The notes beneath the pieces are model-generated. The model did not search any database. It saw nothing but the letters and a program-made list of their open reading frames with translations, and was not told where the DNA came from. Below, in pieces: positions 38,101 to 47,960 of a stretch of 64,000 nt of DNA (within the stretch, counting starts at the first letter, position 1; each line of letters opens with the position of its first letter). The stretch lies in NCBI RefSeq assembly GCF_040115645.1, contig NC_089552.1, positions 2,914,001 through 2,978,000 on the forward strand, in the 5' to 3' direction. The DNA comes from Euwallacea fornicatus (lineage: Eukaryota; Arthropoda; Insecta; Coleoptera; Curculionidae). Both the position numbers and the translations under genes were made by a program.

Positions 38101-41100
38101 ACCACTCCACCTTCATAACCTAAAGGAGAAAAATTGCTTGTAGTGTCATGAGTTCATTTTTGATACATCTGAACTGAGGAACGGCCATGGACAATAAATT
38201 TATTTCAAGGACTGTGAACTTATTCTTCAGTATACTCAGCTTTCCCGTTACTATTGTATCGCTTTATTAAGCGAAGACGTCCGGAGATAGCACAGAATCA
38301 TTATTAATTCAAAGTGCGTTCCTTTAGTAAATTGACGATATACGGTCCTCGGAGGAACCGAGGCCATTTTGGTGACATTAGGGGGTCGTTCTTGGCTCGT
38401 TTCTCTCTATTTGCCTCCATAAGTCACGTCCTCTTTAAGTGTGTCTTTGATCTGAGAATAGTGTGGCGGGTTCGATTCACTCTAAAAGCTCGATCGGATG
38501 TATGTGTCCATCCCAAGCTTGGAAAAGGGAGTTTTTCCTACATCTGACAAAGGAATATGGGATCGAAATTGTTTTCAACCCAAATTATCATCCATGTGGG
38601 ACGAGTGAATTGATTTCGGGAGTCCGTTATGAGTCAACAGAAAATCAAAGGACTTGCCAGTTTTAAAGCTGTAACCTGGTTGGTAATGTGCATTGAGCAG
38701 TTCTGTCTGCGGGATTTCTGATATGCCGTGTCGCTCGAAAGTGTCCCATCGCCCTATTAATTTTTTAACAAATTATTATTATTACCTCAATTCATAGGCG
38801 GCATTAAAACGAAAAAAGCAATTTTTTCAAGTTTGTTTATTTTTTTAAATGTTGCTTACTTCATCGGTAGCGCAGAATAGTCGATTTTTTAAAATTGAAA
38901 CATGGATCAAAGGACACTTCAAATTAAAGGTCTTTTGAAACTACATTCCATGGCGTATTGCGGCTTAAAATTTATTGCAAAATAACTGAGCTTGTATTGC
39001 ATTTTTTACCAAATGTATAGCTGTTTTTCTCAAGAACTAATCGACAGGATTTGAATCGCAACACGCTATTGAATGGAGCTTTGGGAAACTTTTAATTTGA
39101 ACTGAAACTTGACACGTGTTTCCATTTAAAAAAATCGGCCATTTTACGGTACCGGTGGGGCAAACAACATTAAAAAAAAACAAACAAACGGAAAAAAATA
39201 TATTTTCTGTCCTGTTTAATGCTGCTTTTGAATAAAACAAATTGTTGGAACATTATGGTTGAGTCGAGGGGGAGGGGGAGTGAGATTTCGAGCACCACGA
39301 CACTTTGTACATAATGGCACCGAGAAAATCTTACGTGATCGGAGCATGGCCAAGAAGATAAAAGTTTGGCTTGAAGACTCAGAATGGCGAAGCCTTAAAC
39401 TTTCTGACAGGCCTGACAAAATCTGGAGATGATCCGAGAAAATTTTCAGCGGAAATTTGAGTTAATTTTACGTCGAAATTATATTATCCTCCTTGTGAGG
39501 TAATCGCAATAAATTACGTGCACTAGTGAGTTTTTATGCGTAAGCGCAAACTTTACATACTTTTTGGTTTTCTGTTGAATTGGGATATTGCAAACCAAGC
39601 TTTTACTGATTACTGTTTTCGGAGTTGTTAAAGAGTCGTACTGGAGCTTGCATGAATTTTCGAGCTTCTGAAAAATATGCGTACTCCCCCAAAAATTTTG
39701 ATTTTCGTCGACTGTGGTTGGACTTGGTTGGATTTTCGAGGATACTTCGTACTAAATTTGATTTTAAAATTTTCTAGAGGAAATCCAGTATTAGTTTATC
39801 AAATTTTAAGTGAAGCACGGGTGCCATACTAAGGGAAGTAATTGGCGATCGTATTTCGAAGCCTTTTGGGTTTGGAAGTATTAAAAACTCTCGAAATACG
39901 AACATTTCACGTGAATTTCAAGAAAACAGAATACCTACCATACAATCCATAAACGTGCCGTCTTAAAAATTTGTTGATTCCTGCCGCATGGAAAGTTGGA
40001 AGTTCTTTTCAGTTTTTGAGTTTTATAATGATTAGTTATAGATAATGCAAGAAAAAGCGAAAGAGTTTTTTCAAATTTACCTTTTGGTTCTGGATTCGTT
40101 GAGATTTTCACTTTATAAGTTTCGCTGCCTTGGTCGTTGTAAGCTGTTAGGATGTACTCCTTCTCCGTGTCCTGCTTGCCTATCCTTGCTATACGTAAGC
40201 TTGCGCGGTATTCTCCGTTACCCTGAAGATCATAAGAGAATCATGCAAAAAAATCACTAATAAATCAGCTTGTGTTAAACCGCCGAGCAAGGTTTATTTA
40301 GTAAAGGAATTATTGAATAGTGACCCATATCGTGGCATTACTGGCCCTTTTACATGTGGGCTGACCCAACGAAATCGCATATCGCAAGCCTGTAGGAAAA
40401 AAATCCTGGAGCACGTCCAGCTCGTCCATGGCTGTTGGTGGACAATGATCTGGAACATTTACTTCACCGATAAGGTAATGTTCCTCAAATATCACTGAAT
40501 GTTTGCCTTTTTCGAAAAGTTAATAGTAGAAAACCATTTCGATAAAAGATTTTTTTTCATCTGAGACATTCCGGTAAAAATTCGATTTTCTGTCCTGCAT
40601 GTCCATCCAATACCAGTTTCTCTGGATATATTTGTCTGTCATAGATTTATTTGTTTGTTGTGTTGTATGTAATTGACTCGAAAGGTCTCTTGAAAATAGA
40701 TTGAAAAGTTTCTCAAGCAACTTACCAATTCTTCCGCCAACGTTGCCATCATTATCCCCGTATTGTCATTACTGCCCTCCTTGATCCTCTGCCCATTCAC
40801 TGACCACTCAAAGGTTGGCCTAGGGTTGGCCTGCACTGTTACATTTATGGATCCGGCTTTGCCGATCTCATATCCAAACTCTTCTATTTGTTGCCGTTGG
40901 GGTAGAGGCGCATCTACATTAGAGATTAAAATTGCTATAGGGTTTTACATAACGTAACAGCTGAACAACCCACATTTAATATCCAATGCTCGTTTAGTCT
41001 CCGCTTGACCATCAGGGTATGCAGGATGATAAGCGACGCATCTCAAATATTTGCCACTGTCCGAAGCCTGGAGTCTCCTGGTGAGGTTTTGTACTTTGGA

Positions 41101-41800
41101 CTGCAAGTTCTCTTTGGCTAAGTCCAGCACTGTGGGCATGGTCAACTCGCTTAGGTCTATGGGGTCATCTCCTGCAATTTCCATCGATCGTCAGGAAGAT
41201 TGTTTTCAAAGGGGCTGGAATAGTTACCCAAAAACCAGCTGATGTTGGCCACGGGCCTGCCGTCTCTGACCAAGCAAGTCGCCTGGAGAAGATCGTCCAC
41301 TTTGTAGACGCTCACGTGATCAGCTCCGCGACTTATATCCAGTTCTGGAGGTTGAGGTTTTCCTAAATTTTGAGGACATTGGTGAGTTTTCAAGGTTTGG
41401 TAGATGACATGGATGAGCTCGCTACTTACGTGCCACAATGAGACTCATTGCACCCACCGATTCTTGGGGTTCGTTGGTTATCCCGAGGGTGCACTTGATT
41501 TCTCCGTTGTTATTGTCTTTGACTCTGTACATGGTGAAGCCGCATTGACCATACTCAAGGCCTTCACCGACGTACGCGACCTAAGAAAGTATATGAAGAA
41601 AACTGGGTCATGTGAATCTTGACCAAATGATCTCACATCAGCATTAGACATCCCCTTATTTAAGTTGAAGGATCTGAGTCCTGGAATCTCCACTCGGCAG
41701 TACTGTAAAGGCACGGCCACTCGACACATGTAGGTCACTGGGTCCCCGACGAGCACTGTTTGTTCTTTCTTGTCCACGTCCACTTTTGCAGCCAACAACC
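29151..41800 (-). CDS. Fas3: Fasciclin-3, immunoglobulin adhesion protein (5' exon missing)
   Basis: This is a homophilic cell adhesion receptor of insect epithelia and axons, a single-pass type I membrane protein. Exons in transcript order are 41637-41800, 41430-41580, 41228-41362, 40974-41171, 40726-40913, 40081-40222, 38006-38119, 30786-30816 and 29151-29541. All introns are GT-AG and phases agree; the two-exon Ig domains are separated by tiny introns (56, 67, 56 and 60 bp). Exons 1-2 form Ig1 (YMCRVAV, CRVEIPG, GQCGFTMYRVKDNNNGEIKC). Exons 3-4 form Ig2 (ATCLV, ISWF, SDSGKYLRC). Exons 5-6 form a divergent Ig3 without the usual cysteines. Exon 7 is the membrane helix (VIGIVVAILFVILTVSLLIF) followed by KLNGRW. 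The last exon encodes an acidic tail with LVYAEL and TEYAEI. The model lacks the initiator and signal peptide; the first exon here enters in phase 1 at GLLAAKV. The Fas3 assignment rests on Ig1 and tail motifs remembered for the family, not on a search. Confidence 0.88.
29542..30785 (-). other. Fas3 last intron of the long-tail form
   Basis: This 1244-bp intron lies between the 31-bp microexon and the distal tail exon. It is AT-rich, with no further exon recognised. Confidence 0.5.
30786..30816 (-). CDS. Fas3: Fas3 31-bp microexon (juxtamembrane tail)
   Basis: The membrane exon ends in phase 1 and the distal tail exon (29151-29541) begins in phase 2, so they cannot join directly. This 31-bp segment has an excellent acceptor (TTCGTTATTTTTCAG) and donor (GTAAGTATT). 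It enters in phase 1, leaves in phase 2 and encodes EKGESRYIAES. It restores one continuous frame from GRWCFS to SDTESADV. A second strong donor (GTAAGTGCC) 27 bp further downstream would extend the exon to 30759 and add an in-frame TAA after IAES, giving a very short tail. The call is inferred from splice consensus and phase only. Confidence 0.7.
32454..32614 (-). CDS. Fas3: Fas3 alternative last exon, PDZ-ligand-like tail
   Basis: The acceptor TTTATTTCTTGCAG is followed by a phase-1 entry that joins perfectly to the membrane exon (38006-38119). It gives a 52-residue hydrophilic tail rich in His, Asp and Asn, then TAA at 32454-32456. The tail includes EYINGND and ends INTAV, which fits a class I PDZ-binding C terminus (T-x-V). 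It would replace the 30786-30816 plus 29151-29541 tail, so the gene probably makes two receptor forms with different cytoplasmic partners. Base composition and codon use resemble the Ig exons rather than the surrounding intron. A minus-strand AATAAA lies near 32083-32090. Confidence 0.75.
33325..34690. mobile_element. Possible decayed transposon region in Fas3 intron
   Basis: GTACAGGGTGGTCAG near 33325 and CCACCCCGTATG near 34678 could be the two ends of an element, though they match for only about 11 bp. Inside is a minus-strand ORF of 102 codons (34130-34438) of unknown nature. A repeat of GACAAGTAAA lies at 33636-33722. The extent is uncertain. Confidence 0.25.
33636..33722. repeat. Short tandem repeat of (GA)CAAGTAAA units
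   Basis: Four or five diverged units of TTGACAAGTAAA with A/T spacers occur over about 85 bp. Confidence 0.6.
36511..36560 (+). mobile_element. Isolated MITE-type terminus
   Basis: The sequence TATACAGGGTGTTCCATTAA is a typical left end, but no inverted partner was found within the next 1.5 kb. It may be a solo or truncated copy. Confidence 0.35.
37674..37702. repeat. 9-bp tandem repeat CCCAACAAG
   Basis: Three to four consecutive units of CCCAACAAG lie in the large Fas3 intron. Confidence 0.7.
38120..40080 (-). other. Fas3 intron between Ig3 and membrane exons
   Basis: This 1961-bp intron contains a GC-richer block at about 38330-38560 that is open in frames on both strands without a recognisable product. 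Nothing else was seen. Confidence 0.5.
40293..40298 (-). terminator. Polyadenylation signal behind candidate alternative exon
   Basis: An AATAAA on the minus strand lies 12 bp after the TAA that ends the open frame at 40310. It is well placed to terminate a shortened Fas3 transcript. Confidence 0.35.
40310..40494 (-). CDS. Candidate alternative terminal exon of Fas3 (soluble form?)
   Basis: A GC-richer open stretch of about 60 codons lies in the 503-bp intron between the two Ig3 exons. It ends in TAA at 40310-40312, closely followed by AATAAA. It reads DHCPPTAMDELDVL and later YAISLGQ and SNATIWVTIQ. Three possible acceptors (before 40494, 40449 or 40430) all enter in phase 1. That is the phase in which the preceding exon 40974-41171 ends, so it could replace exon 40726-40913. 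The end SNATIWVTIQ resembles SINVTVQ of that exon. The result would be a truncated protein with no membrane segment. None of the acceptors is strong, and the opposite strand is also open, so this is speculative. Confidence 0.35.
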
Positions 41801-42190
41801 CTGGAAATAAACATCAAATTAGTAAGCAAAAAACGACGACAACTTTCCAAAAGGGGCGATGAAATTTCTGCCCACACATACTCCGGAAAAGGAAAAGAAA
41901 AAAGCGATAAAAGTCCCGAGAGATGGGCGCGGGCGTACATATCAATTAGCAAAATTAAACCGCACCACCGCACCGGACGATGCAACAGTGGTCGAATATA
42001 TTACGGGGGTTAGTTTAGCTATAATTAGTTTTACCCCGGGTACAAAAGGGCGCTTTAAATAAACATCAGAGACCGAGAACAGCGGAAACCGCGGCATAGA
42101 ACGGTTGAAGTGGCGTGTTATGAATCTGAAAATAAAATAGTATGCAACTAGTGCGATAACACTTTTCACACGCGTTTCACGTACAAATAG
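41801..42190. other. Upstream flank or first intron of Fas3, proximal part
   Basis: The acceptor of the first identified Fas3 exon is at 41801-41802. In frame, a TGA lies just upstream, so the coding sequence cannot start here and another exon must lie further up. Overlapping ORFs in this stretch are shadows. Confidence 0.5.
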
Positions 42191-42194
42191 GCAC

Positions 42195-42480
42195 ACAGGG
42201 TGTTTCACAAACATGCCCAAAAACTTTTAGGGGAGGTAGAGGCCGTAAAAAAAAATACGTGGATCGATTAAAATTAGGTCGGAAATCGCCTCGCCTCCAA
42301 GATACTGAGTGTTTAATTTATTTTGTGTTAATTTTTTTAATATTTCAAAAACAGTTTGGAACGAGGACATGAAATGAGGGACCCGCTATGACGGGATAAA
42401 TATGCATGTTCTGGAGTAGGCAGGATATTCTCACCTACCCCAGGGGCATCCGTGCGGCCTTTGTACGCTCTCATGAGCGT
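42195..42480 (+). mobile_element. Solo MITE-type terminus
   Basis: CACAGGGTGTTTCACAAACA opens a stretch typical of a transposon end region, but no inverted copy was found. Its right limit is arbitrary. Confidence 0.35.
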
Positions 42481-42528
42481 ATTTTTAGATTATGTTATTA
42501 AGTTTAAGAAAATGAATACAGACAATTT

Positions 42529-43156
42529 ATACAGGGTGAGTCGGGAGGATCGTGCCAAACTTCAGGAGCGTGTTGTACATGAAAAATAAACGTAAAAAAA
42601 CTCAAATGTTGTTATCCGATTTTCGTTTGTTTACAATTTATAGCGTAAATAAAATTAAAACATAAAATTTAAAAAATTTATAAATTTCATAAGAAATTCC
42701 ATAAATTAACGTTCGGATATCATAGGAAATGTTCAAAAATATTGCCATTAACTTGTCAACATTTTCGGCTTCGTCTATGAAGAGCATTCGTTGCGCTCCT
42801 GATTGTTTCATGTCTTTCTTTAATGGCAGCTGCAGCATTTCTAATGCGTTGAATTAGTGCATCTTGAGTGTCCACTTTTACTCTGTACACTTCAGTTTTA
42901 AACCAACCCCACAAAAAATAGTCTAGTGGTGTGAGGTCTGGAGACCTTGGAGGCCAACTAATAGGGCCACCACGACCAATCCAACGTCCAGGAAAGGTAC
43001 GTTTATGGTAAATAGAATCTTAGTTAAAAAATTTTATTTACGCTATAACTTGTAAACAAACGAAAATCGGATAACAACATTTGAGTTTTTTTACATTTAT
43101 TTTTCATGTACAACACGCTCCTGAAGTTTGGCACGATCCTCTCGACTCACCCTGTA
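42529..43156 (-). mobile_element. Internally deleted Tc1/mariner-superfamily element (family D)
   Basis: This 628-bp element has about 125-bp nearly identical terminal inverted repeats. The left TACAGGGTGAGTCGGGAGGA faces the right CTCGACTCACCCTGTA, and both continue through CGTGCCAAACTTCAGGAGCG and GTTGTTATCCGATTTTCG. Between them is the C-terminal end of a transposase on the minus strand. It therefore shows directly how a MITE-like element arose from an autonomous parent by deletion. Confidence 0.88.
42756..42992 (-). pseudogene. Transposase C-terminal fragment, DDE superfamily
   Basis: The fragment reads RWIGRGGPISWPPRSPDLTP, then LDYFLWGW and KTEVYRVKV, and ends at TGA (42756-42758). The SPDLTPLDYFLWG block is the third catalytic aspartate region of Tc1/mariner-like DDE transposases. 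The first two catalytic aspartates and the DNA-binding domain are absent, so it cannot be active. The frame over the roughly 80 codons is intact. Confidence 0.85.
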
Positions 43157-44127
43157 TGTGCAGTTTTTGGGCCGGCTTGCATAGCATAAGATCCAGCAAA
43201 TTTGACTGAATTTATGCACCTGGAAACGTTAGTTAAGACGAGTTAAAACGATTTCTTATAGAACCCTCCATTATGTCCCGAAAGGTATTTGCTTCGCTAA
43301 AAACTCAACAGTCTCCTAAACATTATCCCGAGTTTATCGACACTGCGGAGCTTTGCTCCCTTGGAGCAAAAAAGACGTATTTCTGATTTATTAAAGAGTT
43401 TCCACCCTTCCTTCCCTCCCACAAAAAAATCCTATGAGAGACTTAATAAGAGCCCGCTGCTAGTCGATCTCGTTTCTTCGAGTGTTGTGGAAAGCGAATT
43501 GTGTTCCATGTTGAGAGATTTATTAGCTTTATATCTGAAACTGTCAAGAATTCCATTCCCCCGGCCATTTTTCACCCTTCAAAAGGATTGTTTTATAGGG
43601 GCACATTAATTTTAATCCACTAATTGACTGTGAGCTATTAGTCAAATTATACGTGGCAATAATTGCAATTTAATTTAGTCAAGGTGGTTCGTACACTGAT
43701 AATTTTAGGGATGACTAACTGCTAAGCTCCCGTTATTAAGAGTTGACGATTAGTTGTTTGAGTTATGGTTTAAAGCGATGCCATCTCGGACAGTGCATGT
43801 GGAGTTTCAGGATTATGCCAAAGAGCCCTTTCCGACTCTCTTATTTGCGTCAAAATTCAATAATTAAAAGGGTCTTCCATTACCCTAAACCGATAACAAC
43901 CAGACCATTTCCGATAAGCTTCACTGCCACTTGGCGTATTGTTTTCCCTCTAAACACCCCATATCGTTCAATAACTGGATAATAGGGGGATGTTGCCTAG
44001 AGCTAAACATCATTTACCGAAGTGTGAGCGATCTAAATGCGGTACTCGACTTATTGACCTGCATCTTGGATTAACCAGTTCAACTCGATGAAAAATAGTA
44101 ACGTTGGTGGTGACTCATGTTTCTATA
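43157..44127. other. Non-coding spacer between elements
   Basis: About 1 kb without a supportable gene. The plus-strand ORF at 43361-43609 and its neighbours lack any motif. Confidence 0.5.
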
Positions 44128-44526
44128 TACAGCGCTTGGGAAAAGTATTGCAACACGTTTGTAACTTTTATAAATCTGATATTTTAAAAAATACTTAAAC
44201 ACCTATAATTTTGTTAAAAAAAGGCGTTAAATGCATTATTTTCGATGTCCAAAATTTTCACCCATTTCCAGCTGTCCCCACTAACTTTTTATTTTTAAAT
44301 GGAAAGGTATCCACTGGGCTGAGACAACGGTATACTCAGAATTAAAATTGGACCTGCAGCTTCCTTAAAAAAATAAAATAGCTGGATAGGGGTGAAAGAT
44401 TAAACCATCGAAAATAATGTATTAAATGCCTTTTTTTATGAAATTATACGTGTTTAAGAAATTTTTTTTAATATGGGGTTCATCAAAATTTTAAAAGCGG
44501 TGCAATACTTTTTACAAGCGCTGTAT
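44128..44526. mobile_element. Foldback Tc1-like MITE (about 400 bp)
   Basis: The left end TACAGCGCTTGGGAAAAGTA and the right end TACTTTTTACAAGCGCTGTA are inverted copies flanked by TA. The similarity continues inward over more than 100 bp, through ATGCATTATTTTCGATG against CATCGAAAATAATG. The termini resemble those of Tc1-like transposons. There is no coding capacity. Confidence 0.8.
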
Positions 44527-44962
44527 TTATAAAAGTAACAGTATATTGGGGGCCCGTGCCAGGAATCTTATCAAGTGTAGAAACGTTATATGTATCAGAA
44601 ATCTGGATCTTGAACATTTCAGATTTATGGACATATGAAGAGATATGATAGATGCAATCTATAAAATTTCGTCAGATTTTTCCTTTCCAACAGACTGCTA
44701 TTTTATTTTTCAACGATCTCCTATTAAACTTGATGAAAAAAGTGCTTAGAAGTTGGTACGTCGGCTGATTTTTTATGTTAAAAACCCCTGTAAAAATATA
44801 TTAATTATAGAAACAAAATTTTAAATGAGCTTTCAGCTTTCACTGTAAGCTATGGGTCGTAGAAACGTTGAAATAGACCTTGAATGTTGCTTAGATTCTG
44901 GGTTTCTATGGGTATTAGGTTATAATTAAATACTCATTCGCAATTTGGCCCTAGTGCTCAGT

Positions 44963-45675
44963 TATACAGGGTGATTCGTTGACGATGGAATAACTGACAG
45001 CTGGAGATACTACATGTCGCATGGTGATGATTAAAGAAATATGCCTTACCCGAAAGTTTAGGATATACAGAGTATAGAAAGTGAAAATTTTGACAAAATT
45101 TTTTCCAGGATTCTGAAAATATTTAAGTTAAATCGTTGAAAATTTGTAAAGTTATGTTTTTTAGGTGAGGAATAAAATGCGTTTTGCAATTTTCATGTTG
45201 CTAATAGAGGATGCCACTTCCGGTTAATTTTTCATAATTTACACTTAATAACTTTTAACCTTGTACATCTAACATGAAATTTTGTTCAAAATCTGAAGGA
45301 ACAAGCATTTTTCCATAAATTATGAATTCTTGTTTCATTTCGGTGTGTCAATTTGTTTTCGAAAAAAATCTATTTAACGAGTACAATGTTTAAAAATGAT
45401 GATACAAGACATTAAAAGGGAAACAAACCAAATGTGTTTTTATTTTCTAAAGCACATGAAAATAAAAAAAATAATATCTTTGCAAATTTTCAAGAGTCTA
45501 ACCAAAATATTTTCAGATTAATGGCAAGAAAATGAATTAAAAATATAACCTTTAACACTCTGTATATATCCGAAACTATCAATTTTCGGATAAGCCATAT
45601 TTTAACAAATTGGCACCATTTGACCTGTGGCACGTCTAGCTGTCAGTTTTCCCATTGTTAATGAATCACCCTGTA
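44963..45675. mobile_element. MITE with CAGGGTG ends (family E)
   Basis: The left end TATACAGGGTGATTCGTTGA and the right end, the inverse of TACAGGGTGATTCATTAAC, extend through ACTGACAGCT and a second inner pair ending near TATACAGAGT. The arms total about 120 bp. The interior is A/T-rich and non-coding. Confidence 0.8.
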
Positions 45676-47840
45676 TGCTTTCACCTCAGGCACCATTTGT
45701 AATTAAACTGAAGATTTTAACAGTCAAAAAGGTAACCAACATACTTTTACAAAATTGAGCATTTGCCTTGAGCATGCTATTCGGGTTATGGTTAACAGCG
45801 GATCTAAAAATCTTCACAAGTCCGCACTCAGTGCGGTAATATCATCGACATTTCTTATTTTTTCTTGTTTTCCAAAGACATTTGATCATCCGTTAAATAG
45901 CTTCGATTTAGTCCTATTGCTTCATTGGTGCGGCATCCGAGCTCGCTATTTCTCGATTGTAACCAGAACCATTGGCGAAAGTAAAATGCTCATTGAATTT
46001 AACGTCTAGAAAATGCAATAAACGAGTATCATGAAAAGCACTCAGCGTGTTCACATTGAAATGAGCGTTACGGTGAGGCTACGTCCCTATGGATTCGCGC
46101 TCATTTGAGGGTGAGCCTGAGCGTCGCTCGTCCTATAACATGAACGGACTTAAAGTTCGCTTTACACAACACCACCAGTGCATCATGGTTTGTCACCGTT
46201 GGTAATCACTGTGGTATTAATTCAGCTATAATTCCGAAATCTCCCTTGCTCACAGAACGTTGGACGCACTCTCAACTTTCAAGTATTTAGGCCCTGGTGG
46301 CGCCAGGGGTGTCAATTCGTGCAAGTGTATGAACAAATTGATCGATCTCTAGTAATGACGAATACATTTCTGAAGAGTCAGGAAGTGAAAAAAGCTCTAA
46401 AAAGGGAAAAAAAACTCTTGGAAGCGGCGATGTTGCACCGGAACCGTAAGTTCAAAGTGAAACGAACGTAAATCTATCAAATTTAAACTTGAATAGGTTA
46501 AAAGTATGTTTTAACGTTCCGAAACTGATAGGTGAAACATGACGTGTTTCATGATTTGCCCGCTACCCCTATGACGTGCCGTGGGAATCCGGCTTTAGAG
46601 CGGGTCAATGTAAGGTGATTGTGAATGAGTTATTAAAGGAAGTTTCCTACCGTACGGAGAATTTTGAGTTGGTTCGTACGTACGATGAGTGTCAAAAGTA
46701 TAATGAGATTTCAGGATTATTGATTAATTGAAAACGTTGATCTGCTATTAATTGGGTAAGTATCCGCCTCGAAGCTGACACCTTTAAATGCCATTATTGA
46801 AGCAATATTCAAATTGGCTCGAAATGAGGTCTTTCGATACGGTCCAAGACAAACCCATCAGCGAACTTCTGATTGAGTTTACGTTCGGCAATATGTCATC
46901 GTTGCTTCCTGCTACCCTGTTAAAACTTTGACAACAACTTCTGGAGTGTTTCATTCTGTTAATTGTGTACGTTCCATTAAGTCCAAAGTAGATCGGACAC
47001 TTTATGGGAACCTTTCGTTAATTAAGTTTCGAGCCAAAAAATCTGACTTCGGCAAAGCAACTTCCCTATTTAAGGACATTAACGTCATCGGCTAAGGCAA
47101 CGCTCCCTTCAAGCCCATTTCAGGACAAAACTCGAAAGTTCCGCTAATGTCCCGGCAGTTTATCTCATTCATAAAGTAAAGTTATTGTGGATTGTGGCGA
47201 GTTGTGCAACTTGCTATCCAGTTTTGTCCATTATCTATCTATCTTTGTGCGAGTGGCATTTAAGACTGCACAGCTATTCGCTTAATTGCGAGCACTCCGG
47301 CGAAGTTTGGACGAATTTATGGTGCTAATATCACTGTTGACTTTAACTATTATATCGTCCACCGTTTTTACTTGAAGTTTCTTAGGAAGTTCGCAAGTTG
47401 TTCTATGGAAGACTAATTGCCGCGTTACAACGCCTGGATATTTTTACTGTCGACAGATTTTAAAGGACTGAATTAATAAGACCAATAAAAATGTTTTTGT
47501 GCAATAATTGGCCAAACAAAACCGTCATCAGTCGAAACATTAAGTCGTTAGGCGGACAAAGATAATAAATATTAATTTGCTCCCGGTTTTAAATATGACA
47601 AACCCATTTTTTAGTGCGGCAGACGCCGAGAGGGACCCTTTTTATGCTGACTACTACAAATTGCCCCATTGTATGGCTGATAGTCAACAAGTTAATTTCG
47701 CAATTTTCATCTTCTGCTCGTATTTCGCATTCGCAGGATTTGGTTTCTTTCCACCTGCTTAGAAAAGCGACAGTTTAAGCCTCCTTAGAAAATGAACCAA
47801 TACGTGTAGAATGTAAAGCTCTAAAGCTGGTTTTAGAATA
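45676..47840. other. Non-coding region
   Basis: About 2.2 kb without a convincing gene on either strand. Several short ORFs (for example at 45755 and 47577) have no recognisable domain and no splice-supported extension. Confidence 0.45.
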
Positions 47841-47843
47841 TAC

Positions 47844-47960
47844 AGGGTGTTGGGAAAAGCCAGTACGGAACTTAAGCTGATGAGAGTAGAGCCAAAAATA
47901 GAAAAATAACTTCCCATAAACATTGATCCGACGGAGCACCGTGAGTGAAATGCGACCCTC
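47844..47960 (+). mobile_element. Solo MITE-type terminus
   Basis: TATACAGGGTGTTGGGAAAA is a typical left end flanked by TA. No inverted partner was found, and the right limit is arbitrary. Confidence 0.35.

Noticed and set aside
46030..46560. GTTCACATTGAAATGAGCG-like sequences suggesting a Harbinger-type terminus
   Set aside because: No convincing inverted partner or transposase was found, and similar words are scattered rather than paired.
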